A stretch of DNA of 64,000 nucleotides from Lophium mytilinum (Eukaryota > Ascomycota > Dothideomycetes > Mytilinidiales > Mytilinidiaceae): assembly GCA_010093605.1 (NCBI GenBank), contig MU004199.1, positions 689,609 to 753,608 on the forward strand. The letters run 5' to 3'. A program made the translations under genes and the position numbers. Below the pieces are notes generated by a model that was not told the DNA's origin, did not search any database, and saw nothing but the letters and a program-made list of their open reading frames with translations. Numbering within the stretch: position 1 is the stretch's first letter; each line of letters begins with the position of its first letter. Of the stretch, positions 32,307-43,400 are shown piece by piece.

Positions 32307-33500
32307 ATAGAAGTTCTCAGATCGCGATGAACTGTTTTGGGAGTTCCGCCACTTTTCAGCTGTCCAAATTATGTAGTGCTGGCCATTTCCAAGCCATATC
32401 TTCGGGCGGAGGCCGTGGCATTCGACTACCATTATGGTACAGCTCTCGATTCCTTCTATTCGCAATGGTCAACAATGCAGCAGCTCCACAATCAGATAGG
32501 TGAAGCTTATGCGTTCATAGAGGGATGCCCTAATGGTGACGGTGGTGGGCGTCACGAGACGAGTGTCTAGACACGATGGATAACGTTGGGAAAGACATCA
32601 AGAAATGCTCAGGTGCACACGAGGAGGGTGAGAAAATCATAGGTAGTAGGTGCTCGCAGAAGGTTGGAATGGGTAGAGATCTAGGCTCTTGAGTAAAAAT
32701 AGGCGTCCTTCGCGCGCTAGACTCGATAAGATTGGCGCGGACTCCTGTCCCTGTTTTACAAAGGCAACACCAAACTGCAGATCTCGACAAAATCGTGGCG
32801 AAGACCAAGGACCACTTGAGCCAATACAACCCACGATGCCTCTATATAGAAAGCTCGAAATTTACCACTCTTTTCATCGCCCATCCTGACACGAGACTCC
32901 GCAAGCTGATGATGACACAGCCCATCAGTGCATGTGTCTAAGCTTCCGGGTATCTCAGCTGGATCTTGTGCCCTTGCAAATAACTCGTTCGTTTGAGATG
33001 CAGAACCGCTGGACACGTTGACATGTGACGACGTAGCCAGAATTTGGCATGGTATAGGGCAATCTAATTTCCGTCCAGGATGTCTTCGGATTCTGGAAGC
33101 TTGATCCCACTGGTGTGTAGTGTCAACCACAACGCCTCGTTGGTAGGTAATTTTTGCAGATCCAAGGTACTGACATACGTGTACGAACGCACAATGAGCG
33201 GTGGCAAGTCGGAGCGGCCGCCAGGGTCCTATTCATCGGTATGACAGACCTGCTCATCTCCAGCCCATGTTTTCCGTGTTCTGGTGACTGGGTGATAAGA
33301 TGAACCAAGGATTTGTTCGTGGTTCTTCCGCGGAACCACAGGACCAAGCTCTTGCCCACTGAGAAGGAATCAAAATTTCAAATTCCTACTTGTCTTCAAA
33401 TCTAAACGCACTCTTCTCTATCTCCTCATGCACCATGCCCTTCTAATTCAGGCTTTCTTCTAAGGATAACTTTCAGTAACTGCACACCCGGCACTTCACA
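32307..33500. other. Intergenic stretch of 1.2 kb
   Basis: Short frames on both strands only; none recognised. Confidence 0.55.
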
Positions 33501-34206
33501 ATGGAATCTCAACGGAAACGTGTATTCGGCAATAGTTTGGGAATCAAGGTGGCGCCTAACCATCACGCTGTTCGTGTAGGAGGCCTTTTCTGGAGCCGTC
33601 GCGCTTTTGAGAAAGCATTGCTTGACCGAATATCCGAGCTCAACAGTACCCTCGACCGCGAATTCACGTTCGAAGACATCGGCGATATCTTTGTGTACGT
33701 GCAGTGTGCACATATTTTCCGCGCTTGTTGTCTACTCCGCCATATTTACTCACCAACGGAAAACTCTTGCAAATGCCCTGCGCCTAATTGCTGGTCCCAT
33801 CTTTTCTGGCCGGGTAATACCGCAGGGCCATACAATAAGAGCGCTCTCATCAAGAACGTTAATCGTCGCACCAACGAAAAAGCACTGAAGACCATCCTGT
33901 CAAAATTTGGTGACATCGAAGATTTCGAAGTTGATCGACAAAAGGTACATATTTTGAATTGCCGCAGTCAAGACAAAAGCTAATCAGATGCAGCGTTCCA
34001 TTTTCGTCGATTTCAAGACTACTATTGGCTACAAAGCTGCCGTTGCCGCGAATCCTCACAAACTTGGTGAGCAACTTTTTCTCGTCGAAGAGCGTGGGCT
34101 CGCTACCAACCTTTCCATTCCTTTTATGGATCAGAACACGCCGGACGAGTTGTTTTTTAGGGCTATATGGCAGCGCGATCTGTGGAAGAGGATTCAAAAC
34201 ACCTAA
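33501..34206 (+). CDS. Orphan RRM protein resembling the C-terminal RRM of G3BP/Nxt3-Bre5
   Basis: Exons 33501-33944 and 33988-34206 (43-nt intron) give 220 aa. The RRM spans roughly residues 115-185: ALIKNVNRRTNEKALKTILS (RNP2 and helix 1), FGDIEDFEVDRQK, then RSIFVDFKTTIGYKAAVAAN (RNP1) and PHKLGEQLFLVEER. The GYKAAVAANPH string is typical of the RRM of fungal G3BP-like proteins (Nxt3, yeast Bre5), which also carry an NTF2 domain. That NTF2 domain is missing: the first 110 residues are unlike it and rich in Cys, His and Arg near 75-105, suggesting non-coding or mis-spliced sequence. It could be a partial duplicate of the G3BP gene. Real expression is uncertain. Confidence 0.45.
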
Positions 34207-35082
34207 ATGCGGGTCAACAACACAATTCATCATACCCATCTGGCGTGCGACAGGCAGCTCTCGGAGCGAATGCAGGGCGCTGCAATCGCGACGGCAACGA
34301 CGGCATGACCACAATTACAAAGTTTCGCGATAGCCCTATAGCTTCAAGCTTGCATAAAAAAGCGATTGCTCCCTGTTCGGTATCTCCAGGGCGTGTTTAG
34401 CTTTCTTTCTTTTTATGTTTCAGCTTGTCGTCACTCTGGCAGTAATCAGTAACAAATCTTATTTTCCAAGATCATAACATTTTAGCGGTCCTGCTAGCAT
34501 CCCTGACTACCGCTTATCTAATAAGATATTACTACTAATGCAGAAGAGTACTGAAAGTTAAGCTTTACGGAAAGGCACTTACAGCGAATGTTAACGATGC
34601 CTGCAATTATAAAGCCGATTTCGGATGTCAGATGCAATCACTGCATCTAAGGCAGGCTAACCTCAGACCGAGATACTAATAATCAGCCTAAATTACTAGG
34701 GCCTTAAGTAATTGGTAGTGTGGTCGATATCATGATTGGCAGGTCCCGATTCCTATTCCGTCGGGAACCATCCGATGAACGCTAAGCACGTTCGGTACTA
34801 TCCCTGTTCAACCTATTGGTCGACAACTATCCTTATCATTTGAAGCGACTTGCTCCGAAACAATTGTGGTAAATAAAGGCGACGGACATGAAGCTTGGTG
34901 TCGCATGGCAATCGGCATGATAGGGACTAGATCTTAAAACGCCGATGACGGACCAATATCTGAGCATATAGATATATGGTTATGATTCCCGATGATCTGG
35001 TCCTCGGAACTGTCAGATCTCCGCTTTGGTCTTCTCGAAATCTGTATTTAGGACTAGGTCGTTTGAGTACTCAGTAAACACC
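34207..35082. other. AT-rich intergenic stretch
   Basis: Upstream of the symporter gene. AT-rich with short interrupted inverted repeats (for example GATGCA...TGCATC near 34635) but no gene. Confidence 0.55.
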
Positions 35083-37353
35083 ATGGAAGCAGTCGCGGTA
35101 GTGAAGCCACCACTGTCCCAGGGCGTTGCCTATGGCATCGTTCTTGGTATGTACGCCCAACATCCCAGCTACATTATCTTGCTGACTGCTTTCAAAAGGA
35201 TTTGGTATCGTCTTCGCATTGTCCATGAATGCAATCACGTGGATATCTCGAAAATATCTACATGAGAGCGCGGTGAGTAAAGCAGTGTGACTGGCGTGGT
35301 GTTCTTCAACTGAGATATATAGGACGCAAACATGCAATTAACGGCTCGCAAAAGCGTCAAGTCTGGACTCGTGGCTTCTGCTGTTGTCTCTTCCTGTGCG
35401 CATATCCACATTCTCCTCATCTGAACTCTCACTAAATTCGCTAAGGGTGCTACGCTGCTACAATCCTCAATTCAGTCCGCTTAACCTATGTGTTCGGATT
35501 CCCCGGCCTATGGTGGTTCGTCAGCGGCGCCACTGTTCAGATTATTCTCTATGCCGTCATCGCTATCGAGTTGAAGCGTCGTGCCCCTCGAGCCAACACA
35601 ATCCTCGAAGCCTTGCGGATCCGCTTCGGGACAGCTGCTCATATCATCTTCTTCGTATATGGAGTCTCAGTTCAGATCCTCATCACTGCAGCACTCCTTT
35701 TGGGCGGATCAGCAGCTCTGAACGTCACGACCGGGGCCAATGTCATTGCGATGAACTATCTGATTCCTCTTGGTGTCGTAGCTTACACGTACTTGGGCGG
35801 CTTGAAGGCGACCTTTCTGTCTGATTATATCCAGTGAGTACTGCTATCTCCGGTACTACTAGGTTTACTAAAGTTTCAAAGTACTGTGATCATCTTTGTC
35901 ATTCTTCTCATCACCATGTTCGCTGTGATGAGTCCAGCTGCCTCTGTGCCGATATTGGGCTCCCCTGGAGCACTTTGGGATCTACTCCAGCCAGCCGCTA
36001 CCGCACATCCTGCTTATGGAACCAAAGGTGGAGAGTATCTCACCATGGAATCGGGACAGGGTCTCTTGCTCGCTGGTGTCATTCTGGTGTCGGGCTTCGG
36101 ATCAGTCTTTGTAGACCCATCTGTACGTTATCTCCTATCTCTTCCAGACTTCAATTGACAGCTAGCAGTATGGTCAGAAGGCCATCGCGGGAGAGCCTTT
36201 CGCTGTCGTCCGGGGCTACTTCTATGGAGGCTTCGCTTGGTTCTCTATACCTTTAGGTCTTTGCGCAACGATGAGCTTCGTAGCGGTCGGCCTTCAAGAC
36301 ACTGACTACTGGCCAATTCAAGGTGGGATCACCGCCTATCAGATCAACAATGCCCTTATCCTCCCTCTCGCCGCACAAGCCGTAATGGGGACAGGCGGCT
36401 CCGTCGCTGTCATCTTGATGGTCTTCATGGCCGTAACCTCATCCTTCAGCGCCGAGATCATCGCCCACGCCTCCATCGTAACCTTCGACATCTACCAGCC
36501 CTACATCAACCCCGCCGCCGACGATAAAAAGCTAAAACTAGTTTCCCACCTCGCCCTCACAGGCTTCGCCATCTTCTCTGCCTCATTCGCGACCGCCCTC
36601 AACGCCTCCGGCGTCTCCATGGGCTGGATCCTCGAATTCGTCGGCGTCGTTCTCGGAGCTGCTGTGATACCCATCGCTCTAGCCATCACAAGCGCGCACG
36701 TCTCGCCTCTATACATGATCATCGCCGCGCCCGCAGGCACGATCTGCGGACTCGCAGCCTGGCTCGGAACGACAAAAGGCATGTACGGAGAAATCAACGT
36801 CACCACTACCTTCGAGAACTGGAGCATGTTCGCCGGGTGCACCGTCAGCCTGGGCCTCCCACTGCTCATTTGGGCATGCATGTGGCCGTTCATGCGCACA
36901 CCGTACGACTGGGACAAGCTCTTCCTCATGCAAGCCCTACAGCCACGCGCAGGTGATGCCGTGTACACCTACGGCGAAGACTCAGATCTGGGAGCTGACT
37001 GGAACCCACAGGGTTTGCGACAGGCGAGCAATTGGGCGAAGATCGTGAGTGTAGTGCTGTGTCTGATCTTCTTGATCATCATTCCGTTTTCGTTATATGG
37101 AACGGGTTATGTGTTTTCTAGGAACTTCTTTACGGGGTGGACGGTGGTTGTGTTTATCTGGAGTTGGTGTGCGGCGCTGCTGATCTGGTGTATGCCGGTT
37201 TGGCAGAGTCGGATGCAGTTAGTGGGGATCGTGAAGGGGCTGTTTGGGGCAATGCCTGGTCGTAAGAAGGCAAGTTCTGTTGAGGGACAGGATGTTGTGG
37301 AGATTGAGCATAAGGGATTTGAGGCGGGCGAGAAGGGGAAGGTGGAGCATTGA
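35083..37353 (+). CDS. DUR3: DUR3-type urea/polyamine:solute symporter (SSS family)
   Basis: Six exons: 35083-35146, 35199-35272, 35323-35395, 35446-35833, 35882-36122 and 36169-37353, total 674 aa, close to the usual length for fungal Dur3. Landmarks: GYGIVLG-like helix 1 (QGVAYGIVLG), SGLVASAVVSSW, the helix WWFVSGATVQIILYAVIAIE, ELKRRAPRANTILEALRIRFG, YTYLGGLKATFLSDYIHT (the conserved 'GGL.ATFL.DY.H' motif of the solute:sodium symporter family), SGFGSVFVDPSYGQKAIAGEP and MAVTSSFSAEIIAHASI. About 15 membrane helices are expected, in the plasma membrane. Dur3 proteins import urea with a cation under nitrogen limitation; polyamine transport is also known. The protein ends in a charged Glu/Lys tail. 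The 3' end abuts a non-autonomous transposon 20 bp after the stop. Confidence 0.88.
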
Positions 37354-37372
37354 GAGTGGGCCTGGCTGGCGG

Positions 37373-37755
37373 TTACAGTGACAAGCCATAAGTTTGGCCA
37401 CACTGGTTCGCCACTGCTAGGGGCACCCCCAAGGGTCTAGAAGATCTATAGGCGAGGTTGAATTTCAAATAGTATAGATTAGACTGCCTCTTGACTAAGT
37501 AGCTTATTAGCAGCCACGCTACCCCCTACGGTGGCGTTGAGTGAGCAATATTAGAGCCTAGCAGTAGCAAATCTAGGTGTTACAGGGTTTCAAAGATCTA
37601 AGGGCGATGCCAAGTTTCAAGCAGTGCAGGTTAGATAGCCTCTTGACTGCGTACTTTCGTAGCAGCCAGGCTACCCTATACGGTGGTGTCGAGCGAGCAA
37701 CATTAAAGCCAAGCAGTGATAGTTAAGTGTGCCAGACTTGTGACCTACTACTGTA
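37373..37755. mobile_element. Non-autonomous Tc1/mariner-like element with internal duplication
   Basis: Begins TACAGTGACAAGCCATAAGT; the right end in reverse complement begins TACAGTAGTAGGTCACAAGT, so the termini are imperfect inverted repeats of about 30 bp. TA-CAGT...ACTG-TA fits a Tc1/mariner (pogo/Fot-like) element with TA target duplication. The 383-bp interior has no gene and carries a diverged tandem duplication with a 152-bp offset (37433-37570 and 37585-37722). It starts 20 bp after the DUR3 stop codon. Confidence 0.65.
37519..37700 (+). repeat. Two copies of the dispersed motif inside the duplicated element
   Basis: Copies at 37519-37549 (GCTACCCCCTACGGTGG...) and 37670-37700 (GCTACCCTATACGGTGG...) both end GAGCAA, followed by related ATTAGAGCC / ATTAAAGCC words. 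They share the core A-C-R-G-T-G-G with the copies at 27241, 40238 and 44121. Confidence 0.6.
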
Positions 37756-39804
37756 GCTGGTTGATCTAGGGTTTTGGAGGATGGCCCTGATCTTATCCTA
37801 TCCTCGTAGAATATACGTCTAGCTGATGTTTTACGATGCTTTCGAAGCACGCCAAAAGTGGCAAGAGTGTGCAGGTTTTCCAAACTAATAATCAAACTCT
37901 CAGTTCGCGGTTTCCCGACGCTCGATTCGCATCCCATGGACTTCACATTTTCTATGCTGCTTTGGGGTCATCTAATAGCGCTCGATAGGTGGTGTCTTTC
38001 ACTAGTTCTCATCACTTGATTCAAAGGCTTCGGGTTTTTACATCGCGATCTTATTCGGAGTCGTAATGTCTGAGGTGGTTTAGCAGGTCACCCAGGCCCC
38101 CAAAAGAATAGACCGAAGCTGCCGAATCATGCTGTTGCATCTCGCGTTATGTAGGTCTATGGACGTGTCCAAAATCTTACACCGTGGAAACATCTAGCGT
38201 CATAGGGCTCGGTAGGGTGTCGTGGGTGTGGGTGTGTACACTCCCAACATTATCGTCGCGCATGGTCTGATTTGAGCGCTTCAAAATTTAACATCATGAA
38301 CCCGATTGGATTCAATAAGCCTGGCGCTCCCGACGGTGGTATCTAAAGCCTAAATAGTAGAACTATCTAGCGTACGATTTTGACTCTGGCGTCTCTTACA
38401 TTGATTGAGATTTTGTGCACTACACTGGAGGCCCTCCTACGGTGGAATATAAGCTCGAGGCAGCCATAATTCATAGCGCCTGGTTCCCGACGTGGCAATC
38501 ATGACATTGCATCTAGCTTTTTTAGAGTAGGTTGGAGGACTTCTCACAGTGGCAAGAGTGTGTCAAAGTCTTGATATATGAGAGTAAAATTCAATACTGT
38601 CTACAAAAAGGTATCCATGTGCGCAAGAAATCTCACAAAAGTAACGACAAGACGTATCCAACTATTTCACGCAGCGTAACCTCCATACACCCATCTTGCA
38701 CGACATTTGGCGTACTCTGCACACCAAGTCCCCGCTGCCTGCGGGCTCTTTGACACCTAGGCCCCGTAACGTCGCTACTTCCTTTGAAACTTGCACCGGC
38801 CGTGTGGTCCTTCCGCCCTTGGTCGTATCGTCGTTCGTTCACAGCTCTGGATATTGCCAACATCACCAAATCGCGCCGCATGCCTATCAGGCGCAGCTGG
38901 AAGATGAACGGGCTTAGGATAAACCTATAGGGGTAGGATGCTATACTTTTGTAGCCGCGGACTTGTCGTGTGTAGACGCGGCAGCTGCCATTCTCCGCAC
39001 TCGGTAGCCATGCTCTGTGAGTGAAAGCCCGTTGTGCTTTACAAGGCTCCACAGTACTAACACATGTGCGGTAGTAAGTACAGGGTATTTGCCTCGTTGC
39101 GAGTGAAACGCGGACCTATTCATACAGTTCCAACCAAGCAACAAACCCTCTGTCCCTCCACCAACCTCGCAAAGTGTCTGCAACAACCATCTCTGATTAC
39201 AGTCCACACCACAGCAGGAGCGACATTCTGCTGACAAGCAACGTGAGATGATGTTGGCTGAGGGTAGGTCGGCGTATGGAAAAGCCGAAGCTTGCGTAGC
39301 ACTTGGCATTCCCGAAACCATCCCGCGGAGGCAAGCTGACTCGCCGGATTCTGTGGGACAGCCAACGGATTATGTTTCTTCCATCCTAACTTCGAGTCTT
39401 CCCATCCCAACTCTACATCCAGCCTTCCTCTCATCAAACGCCATCTAGCAGCTAGCCCTAATCGACAGCACAATCCAAGTATCGCTTTTTGGCGCCGCGC
39501 TGCAGCTCTTCGCAAGCCCAGGCAGCTAGAACTGCCTCGAACGACTACTATTTTGACCAATACACTACACCCTAGCTAGGGTACTCCTGACGGCGCTATC
39601 CAGCGCGCAGGCACAACGCCCAAGCAGTCTTATGTCTATGCTGCTCATCATTACTAGCTAATATACACTATTACTGGTAGATATATACACCGGATCAGCA
39701 CTATCAAGTACCTGAACGTAGTGATAAACACCTGAAAAAGTTAAAAAGTCACCATTTTAAACATTTAGAAAACGGCCTAAGGCACCTTTACACGCCGTCT
39801 TTAA
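37756..39804. other. Repeat-island spacer with decayed sequence
   Basis: AT-rich, with weaker relatives of the dispersed motif (for example CTCCCGACGGTGGTATC near 38330, CCTCCTACGGTGG near 38435 and GGGTACTCCTGACGG near 39575). Frames near 38633-39560 are not recognisable. Consistent with old, decayed mobile DNA; no element could be bounded. Confidence 0.5.
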
Positions 39805-40071
39805 AAGGTAACAGAAGGCATAAATGTAGGTTTTATTAGTTATACTGGCATATTTACAAGGCAACAGAAGGCACAACTGTAGGATTTGTTAGTTATGCTG
39901 TCATTATCACGAGGTAGTGCAAAGCACAAATGTATGTTTTATCAGTTATACTAACATTATCACGAAGTAACACAAGTTACAAATGCGGGATTTATCAGTT
40001 ATACTAATATCATCACGAGGTAACACAAGTTACAAATGCGGGAATAATCAATTATACTGGCATTAGTGTGC
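39805..40071. repeat. Tandem array, five units of about 53 bp
   Basis: Each unit carries an AAGGTAACA(C/G)AAG-like start, a GCACAAATG-like middle, TTTTATCAGTTATACT and an ATTATCACG-like end. Five diverged AT-rich units sit directly upstream of the second small transposon. Confidence 0.7.
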
Positions 40072-40092
40072 TATACTACTAAGGACTCTGTG

Positions 40093-40323
40093 TACAGTGA
40101 CAAGCCACAAGTCTAGGCACACTAGCTCGACACCGCATGGGGTTCCCCCACAGGATTTCGAAGATCCAAGGGTGATGTCGAGGTTCAATCAGTGCAGATT
40201 GGACTGCCTCTTGACTAATAGGCTGCTCAATAGCCAGGGTACCCCCGACAGTGGTGTCGAGTGAGCAAGTTAGAGCCAAGGTGTAATGAGTATATGTGCC
40301 CAGACTTGTGGCTTAGTACTGTA
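40093..40323. mobile_element. Non-autonomous Tc1/mariner-like element (231 bp)
   Basis: Left end TACAGTGACAAGCCACAAGT; right end in reverse complement TACAGTACTAAGCCACAAGT, with the match continuing through CT(A/G)GGCACA: near-perfect inverted repeats of about 29 bp with TA at both borders. It is the same family as the 37373 element but lacks the internal duplication and is better preserved. It ends 155 bp before the helicase ATG and so contributes to that gene's upstream region. It holds one copy of the dispersed motif (40238-40268). Confidence 0.7.
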
Positions 40324-40478
40324 GTTCCGAGTATGCAAAGAAGGAGAAGAAAGGAAGGTGAATTTAAACCATTTTCCGTTAGCGTCAGAAAAGGCTTGGC
40401 ATCAGTCCACAACAAGAGCGCGCACGCACTCGCGCTCCTCTTCTCTCCTTACAAGCTTTTTCATTTCGGCGTGAGACT

Positions 40479-43400
40479 ATGGAGGGCCTTGAGTCGACAT
40501 ACACAGAGTGCCGGGACTTCGACAAGGAGGCCTTCGAGGGCGACATGCTGGAGCAGGTCATGGCGATGGATAGCCAGTGGTACCCAGCTGGTGACGATGC
40601 GCGATTCTTCGGGCTTCATGGCTCCGACTACCCTCAAGATTTCAAGCAATTCTCCAATCGTACAACACTTGCAGTTGTTGTCACGGATGATAACGAAATA
40701 TGGGGCACGCTTGACCGGACAGCGAGTGGGAATAGCAACGCGTTCGTCACGGTCTGTCCAGAGCTGCACAGCCAGTGTCCCGGGCTCTTGTTTCAAATCT
40801 CAGACGACCCCGATCAGAAGTACTTCAATCAGACGTTTAAGTTCCAAGGCAGCGCCATAGCTGTGGAAGAGAAAGGGCCAGCTTACACCTTTGGGTCACC
40901 ACTCTTCGACGATTCGAAGGCAACAGGCCACGACAAGGACACCTGGCTCAAGTATATCCAGGAGCAGGTGCCGGCGACCCGCCCCGAGCTTCTGACACTG
41001 GCTAAAAACGGTCATCTTGAGATGTACCAACTCAAAAGGTCACACGCAATGCCAGTCTCCCGGGACACGGCGCGGCATATGGAGGATATTCAAAAGCGTA
41101 TCGAGAAGGAAGAGGCCCTCTCCGAAAAGGATAAGTGCATGCTGGCCTTCGCTAATTCTGGCACTTACACCATCTTCGTCAAAGGGAGGTTCAAGTTCAA
41201 CACCGCCGAGCAAACCAAGCAGAACAACGAGCGCTGGATGGAGTTCAACATGTGGTTCCAAGCCATGATGAGCTACGCGGCAATGCACGGCAACCTTTGG
41301 TTCTATCGGCACCAAGCGCTGGACTTCGTGGACCCGCTCCACGAGGCGTTTCCCATAGAGTCGATGCGCGTGCCTCGCTGGATGGTCACCGAATGGACGT
41401 TCGAGCGACGGATTACGGTTGACGGGGAGGGCAAGAAAAGACACGAGGGCAAGTGGCAGAACCCTGAGCCCAAGACTTGGGCCCAATTCAAGAACATCTG
41501 GCTGGATATGGAATCAAGCCTGTTCCTCCACAGACTGGCGCTAGTTCGAGAACAACGTTTCCAATCCAAGGAAATAGCGGCGCTGCTGCAGTCCGGGCCA
41601 AACTGTATCCTCACAGCTAAATTTTGCCCAAGCAAGTGGCCGAAGGTTGGCGCAAATTGCACCTACTTTGTATCCGTCATCGGCCAGAACATGCAACACT
41701 TCGTCGATGGTCTGGTTCCTATGCCAACCGCGGGCATGGCGATCGAAGTCAGCCTCATCTCCGAGGTTGACGACAGCAAATCGGTTCGCTACAAAGGCCG
41801 GGTGGTCGAAGATCCTTCCGCCGCAGAGGGGGTCCTCTATACCTGTGCCATGGAGGGTCCGGAGGACGACAGTATTGACCCCACGAAGGAGCGCAACATA
41901 CGACTTGTGGTTTTCGACTACACGTTGGCCAATCAACGCAAGCTCACGGCCCTCAGCGAGTGTGCAAAACAGCGCCCTACTATCGCGGGAAACATCGGGG
42001 TCAATACCCTGGGGGTCCTCTTCGACGCTAACGTGCCGGACCCAAGCGCTGCCGACCTGGTAGCGGAGCTGAACACGAAGGGTGCACGCGCCGTCGCCAA
42101 TGCCATCGCCGACGATGCCCACCTCAACAAGACGCAGGCGATGGCCTTGCGAGCTATGATCGAGTCGCTCAACCCTATTGTTCTCACACAAGGACCACCT
42201 GGTACAGGCAAGACCATGTTGATTAGAGCTATAATCAAGATGTTCGCCACTCTAGGTTACAAAGTACTCGTCACCAGTGGACAGAAAGAGGCAGTGAATA
42301 ATTGCGCTAATGTCGCCAAAAGAGATTCTAAGCGCGATCGCGAGTTCGTCCACTTCACGGGTGCGTCGTCGACCCTGAGGGGAGCACAAATGTTGAAGAT
42401 GCGCCATGAAGCCAATACTGCCTCTTTTGACATCAACATTAACCAGGGACTGACCGACCCGAGTGTCGAGGACGACCCAGAAACTATAATATGGGAGCTT
42501 CAGCACAGTGCCGACAAATCGAAGCGACCCCAGTATAGGGAGGATGCATTCGGTGCCAGGTTGAGGGGGTATATGGAGGAATGGAGCCAAAAGATCGACG
42601 GGAGGACGCCGCATGCCATGCAAAAGGAGGCCAGCGACTACTTTGCCTACGAGGCTAGCTTGCAATCCCTGCTTCAAGCCACCAACCTTACTCAGGAGGA
42701 CCGCAAGGAAATCAAGCACACTCGCCAGTGGATGGAGAAACTTGAGCGCGATCTTGGCAGGCACTTCCTAGCGAACCACGTCGCAGCAGTCTTCTGCACA
42801 TCAAGCATGTCCTGCCACCCGCGTCTATACGAAGCGTTCAAGCCCGATATATTGCTGGTCGACGAGGCAGCTCTTACATCCCTGTCCGACATCGCCACAT
42901 CGATGATCGCGTTCGAGCAGACTCTCAAGCGAGTCAGCTTGCTAGGAGATCATGTCCAACGGAAGGCCGTGGTTGGCGGAAGAGGATGTAACGAGGGCTT
43001 CGCGCTCCTGGAATCGTCCATATTCGACAGGCTCATACGCCCTGGTTCCGGATACGAAGTCACGATGCTTAACTTACAGTATCGGATGCATCAAGATATC
43101 TGCGCCTGGCTTAGCAAAGAATTCTATAACGGGCTCCTCCAGACCCACTTCCAGACCGTCAATAATCTTGAGCCGGAGCTTCAGGTCACTCTGCGGGCGT
43201 TCTGGCGGGCTCGGCTTGGAGAAAAATGGATCGGAAAGATGCGGATTGCGATCGATGTCACCGACGTTCCTATGATCAAGTCGATGACATATAAGCAGAC
43301 AACATCGCAGTACAATATCTGGGAGAGCGACATGGTCCTCGAAATTATCGACGCTATGCTATATTTCGACCCACCGGTTGCCAAAGAAGGTGAAATCCAA

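Noticed and set aside
38633-39560. Candidate decayed transposon ORFs in the repeat island
   Set aside because: Translations show no transposase, reverse transcriptase or other recognisable motif.
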